NCBI GenBank assembly: GCA_037013495.1
Contig: CM072811.1
Span: forward strand, 17,366,659 to 17,430,658
Reading direction: 5' to 3'
Length of the DNA stretch: 64,000 nt
Origin: Hippophae tibetana
Lineage: Eukaryota; Streptophyta; Magnoliopsida; Rosales; Elaeagnaceae
Both the position numbers and the translations under genes were made by a program. This document shows positions 1-11,563 of this stretch, one piece after another. The notes beneath the pieces are model-generated. The model saw only the letters and a list, made by a program, of their open reading frames with translations, was not told the origin of the DNA and did no database searches. Each line of letters starts with the position of its first letter. The stretch's first letter is position 1.

Positions 1-950
1 CTTGTCCTTGGTAATAAAAAGTTCCATAAGGTACTTTTTGTACCAAGGAACTTTCTTAATATCTTCCATAAGAGATATGTGAATTCGCACCTTAGGGACA
101 ATTTGAAAAATTTACTTTCATGAATTTTCTTCATTGAATTATCAAACCAATTGAAAAAAGATAAAACACTCATTAGTATAAAAGAAAGGTTTGGATACTA
201 CCTCTGGTGCCACATTTAGATATATCATTCTTATGGACTCTTTAGGGCTCATCCAATTGCTGACCATTCTATAAAGTAATGGCAATAGAGGTCTTAGTAA
301 GATTAGCAAATGTTTGAGATGGGCTCCACATTTACTCATGCTTCCAATCTGTCCACATCTGCTACCACTTGGTTAACCTATAACTCAATATTCCTCCTTG
401 AAATCTAAGATTCTTGCTCAAATTCCATAGTGCTATAACTAGGTCCTTAAGGGACTTACCTAGAGAGGTAGGAGTAGGTTATGGCATTGTGAATGAAAGG
501 TTATGTGTGATGTTTAAATTCTCTACTAGATTTGTATATGAGTAGCTTAGGTATTGATAAAGTATGTTCTTGCTAGGCAGTGTATAACACGTGTGGTTGA
601 CATGAGTATCGAAGCACAATTGGAGCAAGACAAATAATATGGCACCACATGGCTCAGTGGATAAAGGACACAATGCACACAAAAATGGATATACTAGCAT
701 TGTGTTGGGCTTTCAAAGTTTATCCACAAGCCTTTCTAAGTTAATCTTCTTGATCTAAAAATCCAAAAAAAAAATCGATAATAATTTAAAAAAAATTAAA
801 AAAATAATTTTTTTATAGTTTTCCAATAAATATAAAATAAATAATATTATCTCATTATAATAGTAAAATATGTATAAATATAAAGAAATTAATATCTAAA
901 AATGTGCATAAAATATTACTTATCATTATTTTTGAGGATAAGTTGATAAT
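1..950. other. No gene; AT-rich decayed sequence
   Basis: Short open frames occur here, but none resembles a known protein and the region is rich in A and T runs (for example 765-835). A small hairpin lies at 18-53: a ggaac/ggtac arm, a TTTTT loop and the complementary gtacc/ggaac arm. The region is probably old transposon sequence, but I cannot assign it to a family. Confidence 0.4.
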
Positions 951-1400
951 TAATACAAACTTGGGGAGGTGATTGATATATAACCTCCTTAGTATCTCTA
1001 TACTAAAGGATGACCACCATAACTGGAAATTGTTACTCAATTGACTATCGTCTTGCTAAAGAAGTTTTTGAAAAAGGATGTAAAGAACTTAACTTCTAAA
1101 CAAATTTTTTCTAGGTGCAAAGCTATATTCTCAATATTCTATTTCAATATTGAGTTTATATGAGGAGAATCCAACTCTTTTACAGAGCTCCTTACTAGAG
1201 AATACCTTCAAGGCAATAAGGAGAGGAACTCTCAAAAGGAGTGCTTAAACTCTCCTTCCACTAGCAACATAAGAGAATCTCCTTCAAAGCTTCCTAAGAG
1301 GGAAGAGTTCAACAAAGCCATAACACGAATCGTAGTAACAAAACTCTTGATCAAGTAGCCTCAATCTATCTAGCTAATAACTTACATCTTACACACTAAC
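951..1400 (+). repeat. Possible retrotransposon polypurine tract and LTR start, plus strand
   Basis: An acttggggaggtga purine tract near 959-972, preceded by a 'ttgaggataagt' stretch, resembles the layout just before 3' LTRs of Ty3/Gypsy elements later in this window ('ttgaggaca... tttgggggt' before 27062). Sequence after it would then be LTR. No partner LTR was found, so this is a weak inference. Confidence 0.25.
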
Positions 1401-2030
1401 CATAAATGCACTTATCGTGCAAGGAATATAGTGTGTTTAAAGTATAAATATCAATCCCATAGAAAGTTTAATTCAATAAATTACAAAAAACTACTAAACT
1501 AATAGCTAAAATAACTAAATTGACGAGTAAACAAATATTAGAGAAAGTTATTGGACCTTAGTCCCCTAATTTCCTACATATTTGAATGGCTAAAAATCAC
1601 TCACATAATTGTATCTAAATTAGCACCCATTTCCTTCTCAAGTAAACTATGTTCAATATAATAATTAATGGAATCACACTCTTATGTCAATCAGATTGTA
1701 TACTACTCATTAAATTCGTAATTATTGATCTCACACATAAGAATCATATAACTCTTCTTAGAAACTATAAATGTTATTTAATTATGACAAATAATTAAAT
1801 AATTTTTTCAAATATAACTAATTGTCTCTATAGAGTAATTATTTACAAAACCATTAATATGATGAAAATTAGATTAAATAATATAATATAAATTACGATC
1901 ATAATGAGATAAAAAGAATTAATTCACATAATATAATGTTGTGTTTATAAGACCACCAAAAAATAAAATCTAGCCTCTACACATCACAATCAAGTTCGTA
2001 ATTTTCATAAAAAAAGGCATATATTTTATA
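1400..2030 (-). repeat. LTR remnant, minus strand (related to element B LTR)
   Basis: Read on the minus strand, 1560-1900 follows the same order of landmarks as the element B LTRs at about 6.9-7.2 and 10.2-10.5 kb: ...tttctaagaagagttatatgattcttatgtgtgag..., then a block on 'gagtagtatacaat', then 'tttacttgagaaggaa', then a 'ggggactaag' block. Similarity is diverged, so this is an old solo or fragmentary LTR. Confidence 0.5.
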
Positions 2031-2859
2031 ATAGTTTAAAAAATGGCTAATATTGTTTTTAGTTTTAAAAAAGTTAAATTAAAACCTATTCAACAATTTT
2101 CCAATTACTATATATATATTTTCTCTCTCATCCCTTCTTTCTCATCCATTTTTTTTCTCTTCTTGAAAAAACCAAACTATACACTTTTTTTTTCTCTTTT
2201 CTCCCCTATTTTTCAGTCATATTTTTTCTCTTCTTATCTTCTTAAAAATCCAAAAATAAAATATCCTCATTTACTAAATTTTAATAAATAAAAATAAATT
2301 ATATTTATATAATAAAAAATATATAATATTTTATAACAAATAACTTATCAAAATTTTATTATAAAATAATTTAAAATAATAATAATAAATTATAAAATTT
2401 TAAATTATTAAAAACTTTACTAAATAGTTGCAACCATTTTTATGAAAAGTTATTGATATTTTTTTTAAAAATAAATTATTTAAGATTAAAAAATTAAAAA
2501 AATAGATTACATTATAACACATATCTTTAATATTATTATAATTTTAATTTTTATTAAGATAAAAAATATTTATTAATAATAGTTTTATTTAAATATTAAA
2601 ATATAATTTGGTATTAGAACAACTAGATGGAAAGAAAGATAGGAAAATCTTTTAATTTTTCCAATTCTAAAAAAGAACTTCAAGGTACTTTGAGACTTCA
2701 TTGAGCATATGTAAGTAAGTGATATAATTGAGCATATGTAAGTATACATGGGCATATACAAATGATAAATAATTTAAGAACAAAGGTTATTGTACCCACT
2801 AAGATATGATTACTAAGTGTTTGAGTACCCAACTATAGTCACAATAACACTACTAAGGC
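2031..2859. other. No gene; very AT-rich spacer
   Basis: The stretch is almost pure A/T with poly-T and poly-A tracts. The 82-codon open frame at 2043-2291 is low-complexity F/S/K/N sequence and is not supported as a gene. A repeated phrase 'gagcatatgtaagta' occurs twice around 2704-2744. Confidence 0.45.
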
Positions 2860-4540
2860 TCGTGAAAATGGACAAATAAAATAACTAAAAACAACAAAAA
2901 CATAATGTTTACGCTATTGTGATCCAACACACTCACATAGTTGCTTCGATATAAAAGAGTCCTAGGAATCCAATTTCCCTCATTTTCCACATATGAATCA
3001 ATTTAGCATCTCAACCAATTATTGATATGATACTTTAATCAAATGTCATACATTAGTATGTATTCCTTTCTCAATTAACTAGATGACATATAGTAATTAA
3101 ATTAATCACACTTTCATGCCTAGAAATGTCAATGGGATGAAACATGATTGGAGGTTGTTTTACCTAAAAAAACCAAAATATTATACTATATCCAATACCG
3201 AAATTGAAACCAATAGGTGTAAATTTGGAGAATCACCATCGGATGACAGTTACTCATTCAATCCATAAATATATTTTATCCCTAAAACATATAAATTTAT
3301 AACATCACATATTTGGGTTGAATTCCCTTACATCCGAAATTGAACCCAAACCCAAAATTTTAAATAAAATAATAATCAAACCTGAAAATTGATCCAAAAT
3401 TTACCCTTCAAAACCGATCTCCTTCGGTTACTACCCTTGCTTACCCAAACCTATTGATAATTTTTACATCCTTACTCATACATATTACTTTGTACACTAC
3501 TTAGGAAGGTCATATTTATAGATCATATACATATGAATTGTATATTTTTGCCTACAACCTATGCATGTTAATTAATTATGATTAATAATCCAATGGCTCT
3601 CTCAAGCATTACCTAATTATCTCACTATATTGAAAGTAGTAAAAATAGATTAATTAAAATATCAAATATCAAAAATTAAAAATTACAAATGAATGGAAAA
3701 TTAAGCTAATTCATTATATAAAAACAAATTGAGTTCAAGAGGATCCAGAAAACAGCTTTAACCAATCCAAGTCATATTAAAATTAATCCCAAAATAGCAA
3801 TTTAATACAAGAAAATAATAAAATGTAAGGGAGAGAAGAGATACAACCAACTATTGATGAATCTCGACTCCAAAACCTTCAATTTTGGATCCTTCTCTTG
3901 TTTTTTCTCTCTAAACTTGCTACATCTTTCTCTAATAATATTGATTAGATGTAAAAAAATATGAATGAATTGAATGGGACAATTATGTGGTTTAGATAGG
4001 CTAATTTTTTGTGTGTATAACCCTAAAACAAATTTGGAACATTGAGTAGAATCTAATATGGTGGCTAAAAATGGGTAAGAATTGATTACCACCAATTGAT
4101 GGTGAAAAAGGGTGAAAAACATCCCAAAATGACACCATTTAGTGAAAAGTAACTCACGTGTTCTAAGTGGACCCATATAATCTGACTTTTGATTCCTATA
4201 GCCCAATTTCTCTAGATGGAGCTACTTTAATTTCTCGATACATTTGCCCATCGATCGAGACCTTTTTAGATCAATTTAAACCTCTAAAAATTTATCCAAA
4301 AGCATTAGATCAATTTTGATTGATCGAGCCTTCTAAATATACCCCTTGATAATGCTTTTTACATCCATATACACTAGAAAATTACTAAAAATCATCTAAA
4401 ATTCTAGAAAAATTATATTTTCTTCCTATAACCTAAATAATTAATATTTTCAAACACAATTTTTACCTTTTATTGACCAAAATAAGAGAATATCAATCTT
4501 AAAAAGACATTAATAACTCTATTTTCGTAGAGTTAGCACA
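2860..4540 (-). repeat. LTR of a minus-strand Ty3/Gypsy-like element
   Basis: Just right of it, at 4541-4556, lies ccccccaaacttgaca, the complement of a polypurine tract (ggggggtg). Read on the minus strand the LTR therefore starts TGCTAACTCTACG at 4540. Its middle (2990-3120 and 3475-3720 on the minus strand) carries the same landmarks as the element B LTRs, including a 'gattcatatg' and a 'tactttcaatatagtgag' block. A 350-bp insertion (about 3121-3474) splits the similarity. A 134-codon minus-strand open frame (3802-4206) lies inside; it has no recognisable domain and is taken as an LTR-internal frame. Confidence 0.5.
3121..3474. mobile_element. Small insertion within the minus-strand LTR
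   Basis: The LTR similarity breaks after 'cactttcatgcc' (3120) and resumes at 'actcatacatattact' (about 3475). The insert is rich in 'aaccc', 'ccaaaa' and 'ccgaaattgaaccc' motifs. Its ends are weakly complementary (tgtcaatgggat near 3127, and attgataatttttacatcc near 3453). It is probably a MITE-like element; the family is unknown. Confidence 0.35.
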
Positions 4541-5469
4541 CCCCCCAAACTTGACATTTTGATTTCCCTCAAGCAAAACTAAAAGTAAGACACACAAGCT
4601 AACAAGACATGGATGAATAATAAATGAAATAGTAGCAATCATGCATATATATTAGCCAAATATTTTAGTCCCCCAAAAATTTCATATGTACAACAATAAA
4701 ATTTAAATCACCATTGATGATCATGGCATTCAATCAAGTGTAAACTAAGTTTTTAATGAAATGTTTTATATATGTGTATTTATTTTCATTTCATGTAATC
4801 TTATAATGTTGTTAGATATGTTCATACAAACAAATAATGAAGTTGAAGTACAAGTACAAGTAACAAACTTCATAAGTCTATTTTTCACACCTTTTATCTA
4901 CTAATGTAGACAATTACTAATTTTAATATCAATAGATGTTTATTAAGTTTGTAATATAAGGCTACGGTGAGTAGTAATTTTGAAATATTTAAGCCAAATT
5001 CACACCTTAGTTTACACTTTATAACTAATGAACCAACTGCGTCACACTTTTCATATCAAAACATACTATAGTTATATATTAAAGCACCTATGCTGCTAAG
5101 GGTGTGAAGAGTAAGTGAGCATTTATTTTGGCTAGGCTATCATATGAGTATAAAGAAACAAAATGTTAAACATTAAGGTACAAATAGGGTGACTATGGAT
5201 GCATACATAGGTTAGCTTGAAATGGCATAAATGTTCCAAGGATTTCATCCCAAAAGATAAAATAAATTCTAAAGCTTGGATATTCTATGCATTCATGACC
5301 ATATTCAATAAGCTTTCTCTAACAAACATTTCACATTATATATTCATGGAATTTTGTGCATAAGAACGAAAGTTCATAGTCAAAAACCAAAGCATACAAC
5401 ATGTTGAATATATGCATCTCAACAATCATGCTCCACTCATCATCATGTTCTAGGCAAGATCATTTTATT

Positions 5470-5519
<50 letters not shown>

Positions 5520-6020
5520 CATAAATTACCCCAATAGTAAAAAAATTATCATCTATTTCTTACCTAAAATCACAAGAACAAGAAACAAAGAAACGGAGTT
5601 TCCTCTCTCACACTTGACTTGTACATTAACTTCAATGTGCAACCCATATAGATAAGCAACATAAATAAACAAATAGGGTTAAAAAGTCCCTCAATGATAC
5701 CTTTGTCTTCAAAACTTGATATGTCCATGTAAGCACCATCATGTCCCATTTTTGCTTTATTAACCTAAAACATCAAATAAAAGACTAATAAATAAATAAA
5801 TAGAAAATTATAAGTATTAAATTTTTGGGTTACCTTCTAAACAACATCACATTTTAGGTCATGACTAGACCATTATCATCCATTAAGGTGGATAATACAC
5901 ATAGTATTCCATGACCAATCGTTTAACAGTTTTCATAGTTTTTGGGCCAAGGTCATCATGATTCTTTATTAGGTTTCAAACCTTCTTCCTCTTCCTAGAG
6001 GCACCAAGACCAATCTTAAG
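4541..6020 (-). mobile_element. Internal 3' part of the minus-strand LTR element
   Basis: This begins with the complement of a polypurine tract (4541-4550) and continues with AT-rich, non-coding sequence typical of the region between integrase and the 3' LTR of Athila/Tat-like elements. No gag or pol similarity was seen in either frame set. A (TA)n microsatellite interrupts it at 5473-5517. Confidence 0.4.
5473..5517. repeat. (TA)n microsatellite
   Basis: About 45 bp of uninterrupted AT dinucleotide repeat, visible directly. The short open frame running across it (5401-5655) is an artefact of the repeat. Confidence 0.95.
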
Positions 6021-6025
6021 TATTT

Positions 6026-7441
6026 GGGGATTTTTTTGGAATTGTTTTTGAATTTTTAATGCAAGACCAATCAAAAGCTATCATATATCATGCAACGCAA
6101 GCAAAGGAGCTGATTGGGCAAACCAAATAGATGCCATGCAAGTAGAGACAAAGAATCGTATATTGTTGCGTGTGAGGAGTGAAGTACCACGTGCCATGTG
6201 TAAACATGACATTTAATCCAAGTTTGGATGTTTCGTCATGTGATTACTCCTTGCATTGCACTCAGGTGCTACATCATCTGCTATCGTAAATCACATTATG
6301 CTACATGGCACTGACTCAACATTTGTTGGCTTTGACTGGTTTCCCCTACCATACGTCACGCTCTGATTCACCTAGTAAATTTTGTATGCCACGTGTCACA
6401 CTGTGATTGGCTATCATTGTTGATTATGCTTTTTTTAGTCTCAACCCTTGATCTAAAGCTGATTTGACGATCCAGATTATACATGAGTTATATTTATGCC
6501 CCTAATCACCCCCATAAACCCTAATGAGCCACCATTAGCATAATTTTGGTCAGTTGTTTTGGGCTAAAAAGTGAAAAAAATACAGAAAAAATGAAAAAGA
6601 GATACAATTTTGGTGGAGATTCAATAGAAGATTAACACTATAATTCAAGAGATTGATTGCATTTCTTCTTCTACTCTTTCCTTTATCAACTTTTATGTCT
6701 TTTTTTATGAAAAATATGAGCTTTATGGACAAAATTATATGTAGTTAATTTATTAATCTAGTGATCTTATGAACCCAATTTTCATCATGTGATGATCTAA
6801 TATTTTATTCTAATTATAATTTTTGTTTAATTATATTATTTAATCTAATTTTTATGATATTAATTGTTTGGCCAATAAATTATCTATAAAGGCAATTAAA
6901 TAGATTTGATAGAATTATTTAATTGTTTGTCTTCATTAAATAATATGCATAGTTTCTAGGTATAAATGTACGATTCTTATGTATGTGATCCATAATTGAT
7001 GAACTTAATGAGTAGTATGCAATGTAATTGGCATGCGAATGTGATTAAATTAATTACTATATGGTGTGTAGTTTACTTGAGAGAGGAATACATGCTAGAT
7101 TAGATTCAATTTATCACCTAATTAATTGATAATTATAATGGGAGATTTTAGTGATTCACATGTTTAGAAAATTGGGGGATTAAGTATTGCTAGATATTTT
7201 TTTATATATCTTTTTAGTTACCAAATCTAAATTAATTAATTATTACTATTTACTTTTACTTATTTTAATTTTGCTTCCTTAAAATATAAAAACACAAAAA
7301 AATTGATTTTTATTTTTTTAGTTTTAAAAATTAGTTTCTAATAAAATAATCTCTATGAGAATGATATTTTCTTATCATTATTTACTTGGTACGATACATA
7401 TATTTGTATATTAATTGCACATACTTTGTGTGTGGTGATCA
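6026..7441 (+). repeat. 5' LTR of non-autonomous element B
   Basis: This matches 9355-10681 over nearly its whole length, for example the 'aaaccctaatgagccaccat' block at 6516 and again at 9832. It ends ...gatca at 7441, directly before a primer-binding site. Inside it, 'gttatatttatgcccc' (6488) looks like a TATA region and is followed by an AACCCTAA telo-box. The left limit is approximate: similarity to the 3' copy starts at 'tggggatttttttggaatt' near 6026. Confidence 0.75.
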
Positions 7442-7442
7442 A

Positions 7443-7463
7443 GTTTTTGGCACTGTTGTCGGG
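7443..7463 (+). promoter_or_regulatory. Primer-binding site of element B
   Basis: The sequence gtttttggcactgttgtcgg sits two bases after the LTR end. It is the 'TTTTTGGCGCCGTTGTCGG' type tRNA-complementary site common in plant Athila/Tat Ty3/Gypsy elements, with a 2-bp difference in the GGCGCC core. Confidence 0.7.
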
Positions 7464-9354
7464 AATTATAAATCTTAGAAATTAATTTTTTATTTAAGTT
7501 ATTTTTCTAAATTTATTTTTTCTTTAATTTAATTTTAATTTTAATACACTTATTTTTTTACTCACTTATTTATTTATTTTTTTAACTTTAATTTATTTAG
7601 TTAGTTGTTTATATTTTTAATTTTTATTTAGACACAACCTTTAGTACTATTAGAAGCATGTAGTAGAATATGGTTAGCAATAATTATTAATGGACAATGG
7701 AAAAATGATAGTCATAAGAAGACTAGGTGGAATGCATGCGGTAAATTATATCATGACACTTACAACTCAAGTGTCATCTTTGATAAATCTTTTGAAGGTT
7801 CAAAACTAGCCAGCGAATATAAACTAGGTCTAAGATTCAAGGGTGTCGTGTGTGTTTTTAAATGGAGCCCATTATTGTTTGATAGTTGTTTAGATAATCC
7901 TGAATCAATATTTTATATGGGTAATGTGAATCAAAATAATAATCCTTACTCAAATAGATATAATCCAAGATGGAGACAACATCCAAATTTCTCTTGGAAT
8001 AATAATAATCAGGGTGGTAATCAATTCCACCATCAATCATTTCCACCACCTAGTTTTCAAGAACCACAACAATTACAAGCCTAATAAAAGATGCCATTTA
8101 ACGAGGAAAATACAAATGCCTTAATAGGGATGATGAAAGACTTCATCCAATCAGTAAATACAAAAGTGTTCATTCAAAAGGCTTCAATTAGGAATTTAGA
8201 GAACCAAATGGGACAACTTGCTCATGCTATATGCTAAAGGCCTCAAGATAACTTTCAAAGTGACACAATTGTAAACCTAAGAAGAGAAGGGAAGGACCAT
8301 TGTAAATCATTAGCCTTTAAGAGTGGTAAAACTTATGAACTCAATGATAAAAATTGGTTGTCATGTCTAGGATAAGTAATGTAATATATTTGTTAAGATA
8401 CCTATATTATCCATGTCATATGCTTGCTAGTTTTGATTGGATTGATTCAAATTTTTATGCACATGTTCATGATTTATTTTGGTGTGCTTATTGAGAGAAA
8501 ATTTGCAGTGAGTTATACTAGCCGATGAAATCTACCAGGTTTTAGAATCTATTTGAACATTGCTTGAGACGAAGTCCTAAATAGTATTTAGCAAGAGAAA
8601 TGATTTAGGCCTTATTTGGATCGATTGAGTCCTTCAACCTAATAATTGCTAATATCTATAGTCACCCATTTGAGCCTAACAAATAACCATTCATATCTTT
8701 AAGCCACATTTTATGCCTAACCAATAAGTGTTACTTTTACCCTTGTACCTTTAGCTTATATGAAAATAAAAAAATGCAATAATGTGTTATGCTATAGAGT
8801 AAGGTGAAATGTAATGCACCCTATAAAAAAGAGAAAAAGAAGAAGAAGTAAAACTCACAATGCAATTATCCCTCTAAAAAGAGAAAATAGTATTGAAAAT
8901 AAGATTCAGAGTGTTGTGAAGTTACAAAAAAAAAAGAGATGTGGAATAAAAGAATATAAAAAGAATGAAAAAAGAGGGTGCACTAAAATATTAAGTTAAA
9001 GCTCAATTGTAGTTAAAAAGTGCATGATGAAAAAAATGAAAGCTAAGGTGTGGAAAGAGCCTAAATGTTATCATTTAACGACCCCCCACCTAAGCCTTAC
9101 ATTACAACCATGTAAAGTACTTATTGATATCAAGCTAAGTGCATATTTATATTAGTGGAGAAGGATGTGAAAAATAGATTTATGAGAATTGTTCTAAGAT
9201 TGAATTGATTAGCATGCTCATATAGGTTGATTAGAGTCATTAGCACACTTTTTTACTTAATATTTATTTTTTTATTCAATAAATAGTATTTTTTTGGACC
9301 AAAAATATTAAAATATAAACTTTTTAATGAAAAGGGGTGAAAATATAATTCTTG
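7464..9354 (+). mobile_element. Internal region of element B, no pol
   Basis: About 1.9 kb lies between the two LTRs. Only a gag tail (7848-8375) is recognisable. From about 8376 on the sequence is non-coding, with repeats of 'aaaaaagag' type and a 'gagacgaagtcctaaatagt' phrase like the post-integrase DNA of element D (26007-26045). No protease, reverse transcriptase or integrase similarity was seen, so the element must rely on another element for movement. Confidence 0.65.
7848..8375 (+). pseudogene. Gag C-terminal remnant (Ty3/Gypsy, Athila/Tat type)
   Basis: The first part (7848-8084) encodes an N/Q-rich stretch with 'NPYSNRYNPRWRQHPNFSW', a motif characteristic of the linker of Athila/Tat-type Gag proteins, then a proline/glutamine-rich end and a stop. 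Past the stop, the next frame section (8088-8375) reads 'SIRNLENQMGQLAHAI' and then 'AFKSGKTYEL', matching the usual Gag pattern 'LE.QIGQLA' and 'LRSGK'. The zinc knuckle and the N-terminal capsid part are missing. Stops and truncation make it a pseudogene. Confidence 0.6.
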
Positions 9355-10681
9355 GGATTTTTTGGAATTGTTTTGGATTTATTATGAATTTTTAATGTCA
9401 AACCAATCACAAGGTACCACATGTCATGAAATGCAAGCAAATGAGTTGACTAGGCAAGCCATACAGATTCCACCCAAACAGGGACAACGAATCATAGATT
9501 GCCACATGTGAGGAGCGATGTACTATATGTCACATGTCAACATGGAATTCAATTCGAGCTTAGAGAGTGGTCAAAGCTTCACACCACATCAATTGTTACT
9601 GTGAATCACGTTGTACCGCATGGTGTTGACTCAACACCCGTTGACTCTGATTGATATCCCCTACAACGTGTCACACTCTGATTTGCTCAATATAATTTTA
9701 TGTGCCACATGTCGTACTGTGATTGGCTATCACTATTGAATTTACTTGTTTTGATATCAACCCTTGATTTGAAGTTGATATGAAGGTTCAGATTGCACCT
9801 GAGTTATATTTAAGCCCCTAATCACCCCATAAACCCTAATGAGCCACCATTAGCTAAATTTTGGTTAGTTTTTGGAACTAGAAAGTGAGATTCATTGTAT
9901 TTCTTCTTCTACTATTTTCTTTATCAATTTTTATGTCTTTCTTTATGAACAATATGAACTTTATGAAAAAAATTATGTGTAGTTAATTTATTAATCTAGT
10001 GATCTTATGAACCCAATTTTCACCATGTGATGATCTAATATTTTACCCCAATTATAATTATAATTTAATTATATTATTTAATCTGATTTTTATGTTATTA
10101 ATTGTTTGGCTAATAAATTATCTATAAAGGCAATTAAATAGATTTAAGAGAATTATTTAATTATTTTTCTTTATTAAATAACATGCATAGTTTCTAGGCA
10201 CAGATGTATGATTCTTATGTATGTGATCCATAATTGATGAACTTAATGAATAGTATGCAATGTAATTGGCATGAGAGTATGATTAAATGAATTACTAGAT
10301 GATGTGTTATTTACTTGAGGGAGGAATACATGTTAGGTTAGATTCAATTGTTCATGTAATTAATTGATAATTATATTGGGAGATTTTAGCGATTTGTATG
10401 TTTAGAAAATTGAGAGATTAAGTATTCGTAGATATTTTCTCATATATTTTCTTAGTTACAAAATTTGATTTAATTAATTATTGCTATTTACTTTTAGTTA
10501 TTTTAATTTTGCTTCCTTAAAATATAAAAACACAAAAAAAAATGATTTTTATTTTTTTACTTTTAAAAATTAGTTTCTAATAAAATAATCTATGTGGGAA
10601 TGATCTTTTCTTATCATTATATTTCTTGTTGCAATATGTATACTTGCATATTCATTGCACACACTTCGTGTGTGGCAATCA
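9355..10681 (+). repeat. 3' LTR of element B
   Basis: This is the second copy of the 6026-7441 LTR. It starts near 'tgggattttttggaatt' and ends ...gcaatca at 10681. The internal order of landmarks matches the 5' copy, with scattered substitutions and small indels, including a deletion near 9880 where the 5' copy has about 60 more bases. A 'gttatatttaagcccc' TATA-like site occurs at 9803. Confidence 0.75.
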
Positions 10682-11563
10682 AATGGATCTTGAGAATATT
10701 TGGGAACATCAACTTTGTTTGTACCTCTATCTCCATTATTCTCTTCATCTTCGAAAAGATTCTTCCTCAAATCACCTACATCAAAGAATTATAAATCAAC
10801 AACATTAAAAGTTGCACTAACATTACAATAGTCACTTGGAATATATAGCTTGTAGGCATTATCATTGATCCATTTCAAGACTTGAAAAGGTCCATCTCTT
10901 CGAGGTTATAATTTTGTTTTTCTTGTGTGGGAAACATTTCCCTATGCATATGCACTCAAACCCAATCTCTAGGTTGGAAAACAACCTTTAAACACCCCTT
11001 ACTGGCTTGCTTAGCATATTGCTCATTCTTCCTTTCAATGTTGGTCCAAACTTTGGCATGTAAATCCTTCACAAAATGTACCTTTTCTTACCATCAAGAT
11101 TAACATGCTCATTATTATGCAAAGGTAAAATATCCATAGATCTTAAAGGATTAAAGCCATAAAAAATTTCAAAAATAGAAAATGAAGAATTAGAATCAAC
11201 AATCCTATTATATGTAAACTCAATATGTAGAAAAAACTTCTCCCACTGCCTTAAATTCTTTTTAAATGATAGCACACAATAAAGTAGTGGGTGTCCTATT
11301 AACTACAATTTGGCCATCCGTTTGAGGATGTGCAACAATAAAAAATAACAATTTAGTTCCTAATTTATTACATAAAGTGCGCTAAAAATGACTTAGGAAC
11401 TTAACATCTCTATCACTAACAATTGTCTTAGGCAATCCATACAAATGAACCACTTCTTTAAAGAACAAATCAACAATATGTGTTGCATCATTGGTTTTAG
11501 AACATGTAATAAAATAATCCATTTTACTAAACCTATCAATAACAACAAATATTCCACCCTTAC
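10682..11563 (-). pseudogene. Chromovirus-type integrase fragment
   Basis: Read on the minus strand from 11563, the frames give '[14 protein letters not shown]', then '[20 protein letters not shown]', then 'QWEKFFLHIEFTYN' and 'IFEIFYGFNPLRSMDILPL'. This is the integrase core of Ty3/Gypsy chromoviruses (Tekay/Reina-like), including the usual D of the second catalytic position. It is followed by the C-terminal 'LQPRGDGPFQVLKRIND'-like section in broken frame (about 10830-10910). Stops and frameshifts are frequent. The first half of integrase and all upstream pol are absent: family-A LTR sequence starts abruptly at 11564. Confidence 0.7.

Noticed and set aside
2043-2291. 82-codon frame rich in F, S and K
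   Set aside because: Composition mirrors poly-T/poly-A tracts; no homology recognised.
3802-4206. 134-codon minus-strand open frame
   Set aside because: It lies wholly in an LTR remnant, shows no domain, and LTRs of this type often contain chance frames.
5401-5655. 84-codon frame with IYIYIY run
   Set aside because: It is a translation of the (TA)n microsatellite.
8814-8999. 61-codon basic frame (K/R-rich)
   Set aside because: It is a product of 'aaaagaga' repeats in the non-coding part of element B.
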